Assembly (NCBI RefSeq): GCF_029254265.1
Contig: NZ_JAQWXX010000092.1
Coordinates: forward strand, 1 to 39,030
Direction: 5' to 3'
From: Algoriphagus sp.
GTDB taxonomy: Bacteria > Bacteroidota > Bacteroidia > Cytophagales > Cyclobacteriaceae
Length of the DNA: 39,030 nucleotides
Part shown: piece after piece, positions 19,344-27,434 of the stretch
Layout: each line of letters starts with the position of its first letter
Position numbering within the stretch: the first letter of the stretch is position 1
Program-made: the position numbers and the translations under genes
Notes under the pieces: generated by a model
Seen by the model: the letters and a program-made list of their open reading frames with translations, nothing else
The model's database searches: none
Told to the model about the DNA's origin: nothing

Positions 19344-21503
19344 ATGAAAATCCTCTTCTCGTTTTTACTCTGGATAGTAATTTTCTTTCCCTCATTTTCA
19401 AATGATGGCTATAAGCTTTGGCTGGATTATCAGCCTATAACTAATTCAACAATCAAAAACGATATGGCTGATTTGATGTCAGGCGTATTCATTTTTGGGG
19501 AAGACCCTACTTATAGTGTCATCAGAAATGAATTGAATTTAGCAAGTCAGAAAATGATTCTGCAAGCCCCATCCTTCAATACTTCTGATAAAACTAAAGC
19601 CGAATTCTGGTTAGGTACTAGAACTCAAATGAGCCAGTTTCTATCCATGACTGAGCAAGTCGAAATCAAAGATCTGGGAGAAGATGGATACTGGATGGGA
19701 CCTATTGAAGTAGATGGAAAAACGCACTATGCCATTGTAGGAAATCGACCGGTAGGCGTCCTTTACGGAGTATTTAATTTGATCAAAAGTATTCAAACTG
19801 AAACTTTTGATAATAACCTTTTAATATCTGATTACCCGAAGGTTAAACTTCGTATGCTCAACCATTGGGACAATCTAGATAAGACCGTGGAAAGAGGCTA
19901 TGCCGGTGCTTCCATTTGGGATTGGCACAAGCTCCCCGGCTACGTCGACCCACGATATATTGAGTATGCTAGGGCAAATGCATCGCTAGGAATCAATGCC
20001 GTTTCAGTCACCAATGTGAATGCAAAAGCAATTGTGTTGACGACGGACTTTATGAAAAAAGTGAAGGTTTTGGCCGATCTTTTCCGACCCTACGGCATCA
20101 AGGTTTTTCTCACTGCGAGGTTCTCTGCTCCTATAGAAATTGGAGGATTGGATTCTGCCGATCCCCTCGATCCGAAGGTCAAGGATTTCTGGCAAAAGAA
20201 AACCGATGAGATTTATTCCTACATCCCGGACTTTGGCGGATTCTTAGTCAAAGCCAATTCCGAAGGCCAGCCAGGACCTCATGAATATGGAAGAAATCAT
20301 GCGGATGGTGCAAACATGCTTGCAGATGCATTGGCTCCGCATCAAGGACTTTTGATCTGGCGAGCATTCGTGTATTCTCATGAGGTGGATGAAGACCGCC
20401 ACAAGCAAGCTAATATTGAATTCGAACCCTTGGATGGAAAATTCAAGGACAATGTAATTCTCCAGGTGAAAAATGGGGCTATTGATTTTCAGCCAAGGGA
20501 ATCCTTCCACCCGCTTTTTGGAGCATTGAAAAAGACCCAAGTAGGAATGGAATTCCAAATCACACAGGAATACCTGGGCCAAGCCACGCAATTAGTATTC
20601 CTAGCGCCCATGTGGGAGGAAGTTCTGAAATCTCAAACCTTCACTCCAACTGCCAATTCAACGGTCGCTTCAGTTATTGAAACACCCGTAAACGAAAAAG
20701 CGATCACCTTGATGGCTGGGGTTTCTAATATCGGGACAGATCGCAATTGGACTGGACATTTGTTTGGCCAAGCCAATTGGTATGCATTCGGAAAGCAAGC
20801 TTGGAATCCTGATGTCACTTCTTCTCAAATCGCCGACGAATGGATTAAATTGACCTTTGGTCAAAAATCAGATATTGTAGGGAAAATAAGCCAAATAATG
20901 CTTCAATCGCATGAAGCAGCCGTTGATTACATGACTCCGCTTGGCTTGCACCATATCATGGGAAGAAGTCACCATTATGGTCCTGCACCTTGGGTGACAG
21001 GCGGAAGAGCGGATTGGACCTCGCTCTATTATCATCGGGCAGATAGCTTGGGAATTGGTTTTGACAGAACGAGTTCAGGAACTGATGCGCTAGCCCAATA
21101 TGCTTCTGAAATAGAAAATGAATGGTCCGATCCTCATCAAATTCCTGAGAAGTACTTGCTTTGGTTCCATCATGTGCCTTGGGATTTTAAATTGAAAGAC
21201 GGAAACACGCTTTGGAATGGATTAGGCTATCATTACGATCGAGGAGTAAAGTCAGTCCGGGAAATGCAACAAACTTGGAAGAGTCTTGAAACTGAAATTG
21301 ATCCGGAACGCTGGGATCACGTCAATCAACTCCTTGCAATCCAAGAAACAGAGGCTGTCTGGTGGAGAAATGCTTGTCTGCTCTATTTTCAGACCTTTTC
21401 TAAGCTTCCATTTCCGAGTGAAATTGAGCAGCCTAGCGGTGATTTAGAGTATTACAAAAGCTTAGAATTTCCTTATGCCCCTGGGATTAAGCCGAATTGG
21501 TAA
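19344..21503 (+). CDS. aguA: GH67 alpha-glucuronidase, secreted
   Basis: The 719-residue protein has a signal peptide (MKILFSFLLWIVIFFPSFS) and family 67 signatures. The three acidic residues match the known enzyme spacing: proposed acid E307 in LVKANSEGQPGP, and D381 (GAIDFQPRE) with E409 (FQITQEYLGQ). The 74- and 28-residue intervals agree with those of Cellvibrio GlcA67A. The enzyme removes 4-O-methyl-glucuronic acid from the end of xylo-oligosaccharides, so it would act late in glucuronoxylan breakdown in the periplasm. No xylanase, transporter or SusCD pair is next to it, so it is isolated from a classic polysaccharide locus here. It is convergent with the alpha/beta hydrolase gene, stops 9 bp apart. 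Confidence 0.93.
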   Translation: MKILFSFLLWIVIFFPSFSNDGYKLWLDYQPITNSTIKNDMADLMSGVFIFGEDPTYSVIRNELNLASQKMILQAPSFNTSDKTKAEFWLGTRTQMSQFLSMTEQVEIKDLGEDGYWMGPIEVDGKTHYAIVGNRPVGVLYGVFNLIKSIQTETFDNNLLISDYPKVKLRMLNHWDNLDKTVERGYAGASIWDWHKLPGYVDPRYIEYARANASLGINAVSVTNVNAKAIVLTTDFMKKVKVLADLFRPYGIKVFLTARFSAPIEIGGLDSADPLDPKVKDFWQKKTDEIYSYIPDFGGFLVKANSEGQPGPHEYGRNHADGANMLADALAPHQGLLIWRAFVYSHEVDEDRHKQANIEFEPLDGKFKDNVILQVKNGAIDFQPRESFHPLFGALKKTQVGMEFQITQEYLGQATQLVFLAPMWEEVLKSQTFTPTANSTVASVIETPVNEKAITLMAGVSNIGTDRNWTGHLFGQANWYAFGKQAWNPDVTSSQIADEWIKLTFGQKSDIVGKISQIMLQSHEAAVDYMTPLGLHHIMGRSHHYGPAPWVTGGRADWTSLYYHRADSLGIGFDRTSSGTDALAQYASEIENEWSDPHQIPEKYLLWFHHVPWDFKLKDGNTLWNGLGYHYDRGVKSVREMQQTWKSLETEIDPERWDHVNQLLAIQETEAVWWRNACLLYFQTFSKLPFPSEIEQPSGDLEYYKSLEFPYAPGIKPNW

Positions 21504-21512
21504 TGAATCTTG

Positions 21513-22349
21513 CTAAACTCTTTTCTTAAACCAACCTATAATCACGTCAATCACCTCTTCCCGATCCGAATCATTGATCAATTCATGATATCCTTCTGGA
21601 AAGATCTGAAGCGTTTTATCTTTGGATTTGGCTTTTTCAAAAAGGATTTCGGATCCTTTGGGATTCGTCAATCCGTCTGCAGAACCATGAATTAGTAGTA
21701 CAGGAAGATCAAATTCAGCGGCTTTCTTTTGAATACTTCGCATCATGATCAACAGCTCATTCCCGGTTCTTGCCGGAATAGGATCAGTGTAGACTAATGG
21801 ATCATTTAGGTATTTTTCTACTTCGGCAGGAATTCTTGAAATTTTCGAGGCATCTAATTTCAAGGCTTTAAACCTTGGAAAATATTTACTGATAATCCCT
21901 CCTACTGCCATAAGTAATTTTGAAGTTCCTTCTGCTTCTTTGATTGCCGGCGAACTCAAAATCACCCCTGCAGCCTCAGGTTTAAAATCCAAAACATAAG
22001 CAGCCACCAAACCTCCTCCCATACTGTGCCCATATAGAAAAGCTGGCACCCTTGGCACGTAGCTTTTCACCTTTCCAAAAAGTGCATCAATATCCTTGAG
22101 GTAATCTTGATACGATTCAAAAAACGCATCTGGCTTCCCAATGGCCGACTTTCCATGTCCTCTCCCATCGAAGGTAAAAACTGAAACCCCCAATTCGACT
22201 AGCTTTTCTACCAAATGAGTATACCGACCGCTATGCTCACCAAGCCCATGAACCAAGAGTAGGCTGGCTTTTGGTGATTCGCACATCCAAGCTTGCAAAT
22301 AAAGTTTTTTGCCATCGTGGGTGGTATAGGAGGTTTCAAGATGTTTCAT
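21513..22349 (-). CDS. Alpha/beta hydrolase, monoacylglycerol lipase-like
   Basis: The 278-residue protein has the oxyanion-region motif VHGLGEHSGRY, nucleophile elbow GHSMGG (Ser109), the late Asp in IHGSADGLTNP and the late His in GYHELIND, in the order of the lysophospholipase/monoacylglycerol lipase group (Hydrolase_4). There is no signal peptide, so it is probably cytoplasmic. A start 17 codons upstream (22400) is in frame, but those codons are entirely from the intergenic repeat at 22350-22436. The ATGAAA at the repeat boundary is therefore taken as the start, matching the layout of the S10 and DUF2141 genes. Confidence 0.87.
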   Translation of the reverse strand: MKHLETSYTTHDGKKLYLQAWMCESPKASLLLVHGLGEHSGRYTHLVEKLVELGVSVFTFDGRGHGKSAIGKPDAFFESYQDYLKDIDALFGKVKSYVPRVPAFLYGHSMGGGLVAAYVLDFKPEAAGVILSSPAIKEAEGTSKLLMAVGGIISKYFPRFKALKLDASKISRIPAEVEKYLNDPLVYTDPIPARTGNELLIMMRSIQKKAAEFDLPVLLIHGSADGLTNPKGSEILFEKAKSKDKTLQIFPEGYHELINDSDREEVIDVIIGWFKKRV

Positions 22350-22522
22350 ATGATTATAATTTGTTTTTAAATGGTCATATGGAATGCCCTGGATAATCAT
22401 TCCCCTGTGTGAGAACTTTTCTCATGGGCATTTCATATGATTTTATTTTTTAAAGGCCATATGGAATCTCGCATACTTAATAATCATTGTGGTGTGTGTG
22501 TTTGAGTCATGTTCGATTTCAT
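22350..22522 (-). repeat. ATGAAA-bounded intergenic repeat, site 2 (two units in tandem)
   Basis: Read on the minus strand, the first unit (22522-22437) begins ATGAAATCGAACATGACTC. The second (22436-22350) begins ATGAAATGCCCATGAGAAAAG and ends TATAATCAT just before the ATGAAA start of the alpha/beta hydrolase gene. Both contain CACACA, an ATGATTAT box, a CATTCCATATG or GATTCCATATG box and an A-rich stretch. The tandem junction is itself ATGAAA. The first unit's short open frame is broken by TGA after 12 codons. Confidence 0.82.
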
Positions 22523-22603
22523 CCTTTCAAATTAGGAAAAAGAACCAAAAGGGAATTAAATTCAGGCAAAATGACCAATATTTGATTAAAAAATAATCCC
22601 AAT

Positions 22604-23839
22604 ATGATGATCAAACCTTACTTCAAAATTTTATTTATTTCCCTTTTTCTGCTCAATACTGACGCTTTTGCCCAAACTATGGCAGAAAAGCATCACGCCA
22701 CTACTGCTATCTCTCAAGAAAGAATAGCTCGGTATGATACCTACCTCCAAAATGAAGTAGACCAAGGACGGCTTGCCGGAGCAGTAACCCTGATTTATAA
22801 AAATGGCGAAAAAGCACATGAGAAAACGATAGGATACTCAGATATTGAATCCAAGTCAATAATGAATACGGATCAGATTTTCTACATCCAATCCATGACC
22901 AAGCCAATAGTAACAGCTGCATTTATGATGCTATATGAAGAAGGATATTTCTTCCTCAATGATCCTGTAGAGAAATATTTGCCTTGGTTTAAAGACCTGA
23001 AAGTGGCTGTAGATCCTAGCAAAGGAATAGCAGGAGGAACTGTTCCAGCTGAATCCAAAATCACTATGGCGATGCTTCTGAGTCATACTTCCGGATTTTC
23101 TCATGGCATCGCAGCGGGCAAACTGGAAGAGGAAATCAGAAATGCGATCTACTATACTCCTCACGAGAATATTGAAAGCCGGATTAAAACTTTGGTCACT
23201 TTGCCCCTAATCGGTCAGCCAGGTAAGCAATGGTATTATTCAGCTTCTCCTGATGTGCTTTCTTTACTGATTGAGAAATTTTCAGGAATGACTACGGCTG
23301 AGTTTTTACAGCAAAGACTTTTCGTTCCACTGGGTATGAAAGACACTGGATATAATCTCAATGAAGAACAAGCAGGCAGAATGGCGACCCTACACACCTA
23401 CAATGAAGAAGGAAAACTAATCAAAGCTCCGGATCAAACCCCAACTTCAGGGAACAAAGTCTTCGCCGGTGCAAATGCCTTGTTTAGCACTGCGCCTGAT
23501 TATGCAAAATTTGCGCAAATGCTCCTCAATGGAGGCGAATGGAATGGAAAACAATACCTAAGCCCAAAGACCATTGAAATCATGACTATGGATCAGACTA
23601 ATGGACTTTATAAAGCACCCGGGCAAGGTTTTGGATTTGGATTTGGAGTGATGACTGATGTTGCGGATGCGAAATCATTAGGCTCTGAAGGCACATTCTA
23701 TTGGAGCGGGGCTTACTGCACTTACTTCTTTATCGACCCTAAAGAAAACCTGATCTCCATCATGATGACTCAAACTGCCCCTTTCAGCGGTTTCTATGAT
23801 CAAAAAATGAGACAACTCGTATATCAGGCAGTTGACTAA
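22604..23839 (+). CDS. Serine hydrolase, class C beta-lactamase family, secreted
   Basis: The 411-residue protein has a signal peptide (about residues 1-23, ending AFAQ) and the S-x-x-K motif SMTK at 97-100 (IQSMTKPIVTAAF). YSASPDV near residue 209 stands where Y-x-N is expected (Y-S-A here), as in esterase-like members of the group. Conserved family blocks LLSHTSGF, LGMKDTGYN and GANALFSTAPDYAKFAQMLL are present. It is probably periplasmic; the substrate is not evident. It is only distantly similar to the hydrolase at 4802-5932. A terminator follows the stop. Confidence 0.87.
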   Translation: MMIKPYFKILFISLFLLNTDAFAQTMAEKHHATTAISQERIARYDTYLQNEVDQGRLAGAVTLIYKNGEKAHEKTIGYSDIESKSIMNTDQIFYIQSMTKPIVTAAFMMLYEEGYFFLNDPVEKYLPWFKDLKVAVDPSKGIAGGTVPAESKITMAMLLSHTSGFSHGIAAGKLEEEIRNAIYYTPHENIESRIKTLVTLPLIGQPGKQWYYSASPDVLSLLIEKFSGMTTAEFLQQRLFVPLGMKDTGYNLNEEQAGRMATLHTYNEEGKLIKAPDQTPTSGNKVFAGANALFSTAPDYAKFAQMLLNGGEWNGKQYLSPKTIEIMTMDQTNGLYKAPGQGFGFGFGVMTDVADAKSLGSEGTFYWSGAYCTYFFIDPKENLISIMMTQTAPFSGFYDQKMRQLVYQAVD

Positions 23840-23845
23840 ATAAAA

Positions 23846-23873
23846 ATGGATCGAGATTAAAATCTCGATCCAT
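23846..23873. terminator. Bidirectional hairpin terminator between convergent genes
   Basis: ATGGATCGAGATT (23846-23858) and AATCTCGATCCAT (23861-23873) are perfect complements. A-rich sequence lies on the left and TTTTTTT on the right, so it can work for the serine hydrolase on the plus strand and for menB on the minus strand. Confidence 0.85.
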
Positions 23874-23909
23874 TTTTTTCAACCTTGAGAATTTAGCTTT
23901 CTGAATTTT

Positions 23910-24743
23910 TTACGGTATCCACTTATTCTTCCCAAAATCAGGCTTTCTCTTTTCCAAAAAGGCATTTCTACCTTCTTTAGCTTCCTCGGTGCCATAGGCT
24001 AAACGAGTAGCCTCTCCCGCAAATACCTGCTGACCAACCATTCCATCGTCGGTCAGGTTCATCGCAAATTTCAACATCTTGATTGAAGTTGGGGACTTTG
24101 CCAAAATCTCCTGAGCCCATTCGTAAGCCGTAGCTTCCAATTCAGCATGAGGAATCACCGCATTCACCATTCCCATTTCATAGGCATCTTGTGCAGAGTA
24201 ATTTCTTCCTAGAAAGAATATTTCCCGAGCTTTTTTCTGCCCAACCATTTTTGCCAAATAAGCAGAACCATATCCTCCATCAAAACTGGTCACATCTGCG
24301 TCCGTTTGCTTGAAAATCGCATGCTCCTTACTTGCCAAAGTCAAATCACAAACTACATGAAGCGAATGCCCTCCTCCCACAGCCCAACCTGGAACAACGG
24401 CAATCACAACCTTTGGCATAAAGCGAATCAAGCGCTGCACTTCCAAAATATTCAATCGATGATACCCATCTTCTCCCACGTAACCTTGATCGCCTCGTGC
24501 TTTCTGGTCACCGCCAGAGCAAAATGCCCAACCCCCATCTTTTTTGGACGGCCCTTCACCGGAAAGTAAAACCACTCCTATCGAAGTGTCTTCCTGAGCA
24601 TCATAAAAAGCGTCATATAGTTCTGAAGTGGTCTTTGGGCGAAATGCATTTCGAACCTCAGGTCGGTTGAAAGCAATCCGGGCTACTCCGTTGCACTTTT
24701 TGTAGGTGATATCTTCGTATTCTTTTGCAGTAATCCAGTCCAT
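23910..24743 (-). CDS. menB: 1,4-Dihydroxy-2-naphthoyl-CoA synthase (MenB)
   Basis: The 277-residue protein is a crotonase-fold enzyme that matches MenB throughout: RPEVRNAFRPKT, WAFCSGGDQ, VPGWAVGGGHSLHVVCDLT, TDADVTSFDGGYGSAYL, REIFFLGRNYSAQDA and the closing KRKPDF. It cyclises o-succinylbenzoyl-CoA to dihydroxynaphthoyl-CoA in menaquinone synthesis, acting on the product of MenE, whose gene is divergent 108 bp away. Length is normal for the family. Confidence 0.96.
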   Translation of the reverse strand: MDWITAKEYEDITYKKCNGVARIAFNRPEVRNAFRPKTTSELYDAFYDAQEDTSIGVVLLSGEGPSKKDGGWAFCSGGDQKARGDQGYVGEDGYHRLNILEVQRLIRFMPKVVIAVVPGWAVGGGHSLHVVCDLTLASKEHAIFKQTDADVTSFDGGYGSAYLAKMVGQKKAREIFFLGRNYSAQDAYEMGMVNAVIPHAELEATAYEWAQEILAKSPTSIKMLKFAMNLTDDGMVGQQVFAGEATRLAYGTEEAKEGRNAFLEKRKPDFGKNKWIP

Positions 24744-24816
24744 AATAGTAAAATTGATAGCAAATGGTAATTTTTGGCAAGATAACAGCCTCCGCCGAAA
24801 TTTGTTGATTGACTAG

Positions 24817-24824
24817 TACCTTTG
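24817..24824 (+). promoter_or_regulatory. Possible -7 box (TAnnTTTG) for menE
   Basis: TACCTTTG fits the Bacteroidota -7 consensus TAnnTTTG and lies 28 bp before the menE start. No TTG stands at the usual distance upstream, so support is from the -7 box and position only. Confidence 0.35.
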
Positions 24825-24851
24825 AAAAAGGATTAAGACTTTTACTATCAC

Positions 24852-25919
24852 ATGTTCCAACTCAAATTTCAAAATCAGTTCTTTTCCACTGTTGCTGACT
24901 TTAAAGATCGGCCATCGGATCTTCCTGATTTTACCAAATCTGCATTTGAATTTTGTAGTGATTGGTTGGAAGGAAAAGATTTTTTTGAACAAAAAACATC
25001 AGGATCAACCGGAACTCCAAAAATCATCCGGTTAGATCGAAGTCAAATGATCGCAAGCGCATTGGCTACGAAAGGATTTTTCGGGACTGGGGAAAACACA
25101 AAAATGGGTTGCTGTCTCAATCCCGAATACATCGCAGGAAAGATGATGCTAGTCAGGGCGATGGTTTGGCAAAGTGAAATCGAATTGGTCGAAGCCAGTT
25201 CAAATCCTATACTTGAAATCTCTGAAATTCCAGATTTCGTGGCAATGGTGCCTTTGCAAGTAGAGCAAAGTTTAAGTGATCCAAGATCCTTCAAACAACT
25301 CCAAAAAGTTCAAAACCTTATTATAGGGGGCGCTCCGCTTTCGGAGAAACTGAAAGCGCAGATTGTTAAAAGTGGTATCCGGGCATTTCAAACGTACGGA
25401 ATGACCGAAACAGTTTCGCACATCGCCCTCGCTAAAATCACGGCAGACCAAATGGTATATCACACCTTGCCAGGAGTCGAGATCGGAGTAGATGACCGGG
25501 AAGCGCTTTGGGTCAAGTCAACGATGTCAGGCCCTTTGCCAGTCCAAACAAATGATCAGGTGATCTTACTTTCCAAAAACACTTTCCAGTGGCTTGGAAG
25601 AGTAGATTTTGTAATTAATTCCGGAGGAGTGAAGATTCATCCAGAGCTTTTGGAGGCCAAAGTTTCAGGGATTATTGAGCAGTTTTTACCAGGTTTTCAA
25701 TTTTTCTTTGCGGGAATAAAAGATGAAAAACTTGGTGAAAAAGTAATATTGATCATTGAGGGGGCGGAAATGGATAATAACTCGGCAAAAGATTTAAAAG
25801 ATGAATTAAAAGCCGAGCTGAACCGTTTTGAGAATCCAAAGGAAATCTTTTTCGTAAACCATTTTATCCGAACTCTAAGTGGAAAGCTAGATCGGAACAA
25901 AACAGTTGAAAGGCTATGA
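24852..25919 (+). CDS. menE: o-Succinylbenzoate-CoA ligase (MenE), short form
   Basis: The 355-residue acyl-adenylate ligase shows the AMP-binding loop KTSGSTGTPK, the adenine-binding QTYGMTETVSHIA and the hinge segment GRVDFVINSGGVKIHPE, and ends with the catalytic lysine loop LSGKLDRN. It is shorter than the proteobacterial enzyme (about 450-490), as is usual in Bacteroidota. It activates o-succinylbenzoate with ATP and CoA and feeds MenB, encoded divergently next door. Its stop codon TGA overlaps the first bases (ATGAAAT) of the intergenic repeat at 25916. Confidence 0.93.
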   Translation: MFQLKFQNQFFSTVADFKDRPSDLPDFTKSAFEFCSDWLEGKDFFEQKTSGSTGTPKIIRLDRSQMIASALATKGFFGTGENTKMGCCLNPEYIAGKMMLVRAMVWQSEIELVEASSNPILEISEIPDFVAMVPLQVEQSLSDPRSFKQLQKVQNLIIGGAPLSEKLKAQIVKSGIRAFQTYGMTETVSHIALAKITADQMVYHTLPGVEIGVDDREALWVKSTMSGPLPVQTNDQVILLSKNTFQWLGRVDFVINSGGVKIHPELLEAKVSGIIEQFLPGFQFFFAGIKDEKLGEKVILIIEGAEMDNNSAKDLKDELKAELNRFENPKEIFFVNHFIRTLSGKLDRNKTVERL

Positions 25920-26104
25920 AATCGAGCATGACTCAAAAGTCACACACTGGGATGTCCCGATATTTATCGGGAAGGCATTGCGAGATTGCATATGGCTATT
26001 AAAAGAAATTATAATCATATGAAATGCCCATGAGAAAAGTTTTCAAACATGGGAATAATTAACCTGGGCATTCCATATGACCTAAAAAATCGAATTATAA
26101 TCAT
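25916..26104 (+). repeat. ATGAAA-bounded intergenic repeat, site 3 (two units in tandem)
   Basis: Unit 1 (25916-26018) begins ATGAAATCGAGCATGACTC and carries a perfect hairpin (arms TCCCGATA and TATCGGGA, 25955-25972) absent from the other units. Unit 2 (26019-26104) begins ATGAAATGCCCATGAGAAAAG and ends TATAATCAT immediately before the ATGAAA start of the DUF2141 gene. The whole block is a close reverse-complement match to 22350-22522. Unit 1 has an open frame from 25916 (MKSSMTQKSHTGM...) ending at TAA before unit 2. Confidence 0.82.
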
Positions 26105-26527
26105 ATGAAATTTATTTTAATCACATTGCTTGCTGCAGTCCTTTCTCTAAAAGATTCTCCTCAGACCCTGGTTAATCTAAATGTTTTGAATATCAAAGCC
26201 AACAAAGGAATTATCCAGGTTTTGATTTTTAAAAGTCAGGATGGCTTCCCTGAGGATATCGATAAAGCAGTAAAATCTTTGAGCATTCCCGTGAAGAACT
26301 TTTCAGCCTCTGTAGTTATCGAAGATCTTTCTCCCGGGAAATACGCAGTTTCACTATTTCATGACGAGGATGGAGACGGGAAACTCAAAAAAAACTCAGT
26401 AGGGCTACCTATCGAAAGATATGGTTTCTCAAATAACCCAACACTTTTCTTTGGCCCACCAAGTTTTTCCAAGTGTGCTTTTTCAGTAGGCTCGAGCCCA
26501 GTTTTGATAGAAATATCATTGAAATGA
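26105..26527 (+). CDS. DUF2141 family secreted protein
   Basis: The 140-residue protein has an N-terminal hydrophobic signal (MKFILITLLAAVLSL) and a DUF2141 beta-sandwich: LNVLNIKANKGIIQVLIF, LSPGKYAVSLFHDEDGDGKL (a Ca-binding-like acidic loop), SVGLPIERYGFSNN and FGPPSFSKCAF. The family is common in Bacteroidota and proteobacteria, exported, and without assigned function. Its start codon coincides with the end of the intergenic repeat at 25916-26104, which must supply the leader of its mRNA. Confidence 0.85.
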   Translation: MKFILITLLAAVLSLKDSPQTLVNLNVLNIKANKGIIQVLIFKSQDGFPEDIDKAVKSLSIPVKNFSASVVIEDLSPGKYAVSLFHDEDGDGKLKKNSVGLPIERYGFSNNPTLFFGPPSFSKCAFSVGSSPVLIEISLK

Positions 26528-26582
26528 AGAAAGGCTTAAAAACTGCCTCTTCGCTTTGAAAATTAAATTGCCTCAAAAAACT

Positions 26583-26590
26583 TACTTTTG
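26583..26590 (+). promoter_or_regulatory. Possible -7 box for the 26606 gene
   Basis: TACTTTTG fits TAnnTTTG and would give transcription from about 26597, a very short leader before ATG 26606. The nearest TTG upstream is only 12 bp away, closer than usual, so confidence is low. Confidence 0.3.
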
Positions 26591-26605
26591 CGGAAAGAAT
26601 CTGGC

Positions 26606-27367
26606 ATGACTAAGAACAATACTCCCATCAACGGCATAGTAATCGAATACGACTCAGGAATCATCCCTCCTCCCCATAGCCACGTTTTCCGAATCGCTGT
26701 AGACTTGAATTCCAAGCCTCTAAAAATCGAATTAGACTTGCATTATACTGATCGGGAAGAACTTAGTGATGAAGAAATCTTTGATGAGGGTTTCACCTTG
26801 GATGATGATTTTTCATTTAAAGGGGAAATTGATGGAGTTTGGACTGATGTGGTTTCGAAATTTAATTCCTCCGCAAAGTGGTCCGGCAAATCGCTTTCGG
26901 AAGCAGGCATCACCATATCCCCTATAGAATCTGGAAAAACAGGGAAAGCCAAGGTTCCTGCAGATCAGGAAGGTTGGCTGATTCTCGCCCAAAACCTTAT
27001 TCAGGCAATCTATGAAACGAATAAAAAGGAGTTGCCATTGACTGTAAAATATCGATGGGTAGAAAATGACTCCGTCAAGGATTGCTCTCTTACCGTACAT
27101 TTCAGCAACCGGGAGGTGATTTTTACCACAGGAAATGAATCCCGAAATCTAAACTGGGACTATGCGATTCAGCTAGTCAAAACTATTTATACTCCGGATT
27201 ATCATTATGATCTGGCAAAAGAGGAACCTGGGAAAAAGCGTGGCAGCTACATCAACTGTGGAGATGGATTTTGGCATGAGCTTGGAAAAGGAGTAGAAAA
27301 CATTGACTCATCATACGATGCCGTTGGCAAGATCAAGGAAGGATTTGAAATACTTTTGAAAGAATAA
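26606..27367 (+). CDS. Hypothetical protein, acidic, beta-rich
   Basis: The 253-residue protein (MTKNNTPINGIV...) is not recognised. It alternates short strands and acidic loops (REELSDEEIFDEGFTLDDD at about residues 47-65), has no signal peptide or transmembrane helix, and holds one conserved-looking block near the C-terminus, SYINCGDGFWHELGKG. A TTG six codons upstream is in frame, but it coincides with a candidate -7 box, so ATG 26606 is preferred; GGAAAG eight bases before it may serve as a ribosome binding site. It precedes the two TIR genes on the same strand but is separated from them by a hairpin. Confidence 0.7.
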   Translation: MTKNNTPINGIVIEYDSGIIPPPHSHVFRIAVDLNSKPLKIELDLHYTDREELSDEEIFDEGFTLDDDFSFKGEIDGVWTDVVSKFNSSAKWSGKSLSEAGITISPIESGKTGKAKVPADQEGWLILAQNLIQAIYETNKKELPLTVKYRWVENDSVKDCSLTVHFSNREVIFTTGNESRNLNWDYAIQLVKTIYTPDYHYDLAKEEPGKKRGSYINCGDGFWHELGKGVENIDSSYDAVGKIKEGFEILLKE

Positions 27368-27378
27368 AATTCCTCTAA

Positions 27379-27410
27379 TTGCAAATTTTAACCTGATTTT
27401 TTTAACTTTA
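27379..27410 (+). promoter_or_regulatory. Candidate promoter of the first TIR gene, overlapping the terminator hairpin
   Basis: TTG at 27379-27381 and TAACTTTA at 27403-27410 (one mismatch to TAnnTTTG) are separated by 21 bp, a plausible -33/-7 spacing. Transcription would start near 27417, inside the hairpin, leaving a leader of under 20 nt before ATG 27435. Confidence 0.35.
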
Positions 27411-27434
27411 ATTAGTTAAAAATCAGGTTTTTTT
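27390..27434 (+). terminator. Terminator-like hairpin ending at the TIR start codon
   Basis: AACCTGATTTTTTTAAC (from 27390) pairs with GTTAAAAATCAGGTT (ending at about 27429), and the run of T continues to 27434, the base before ATG 27435. It should end transcription from the unknown gene upstream and would block read-through into the TIR pair. Confidence 0.65.
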
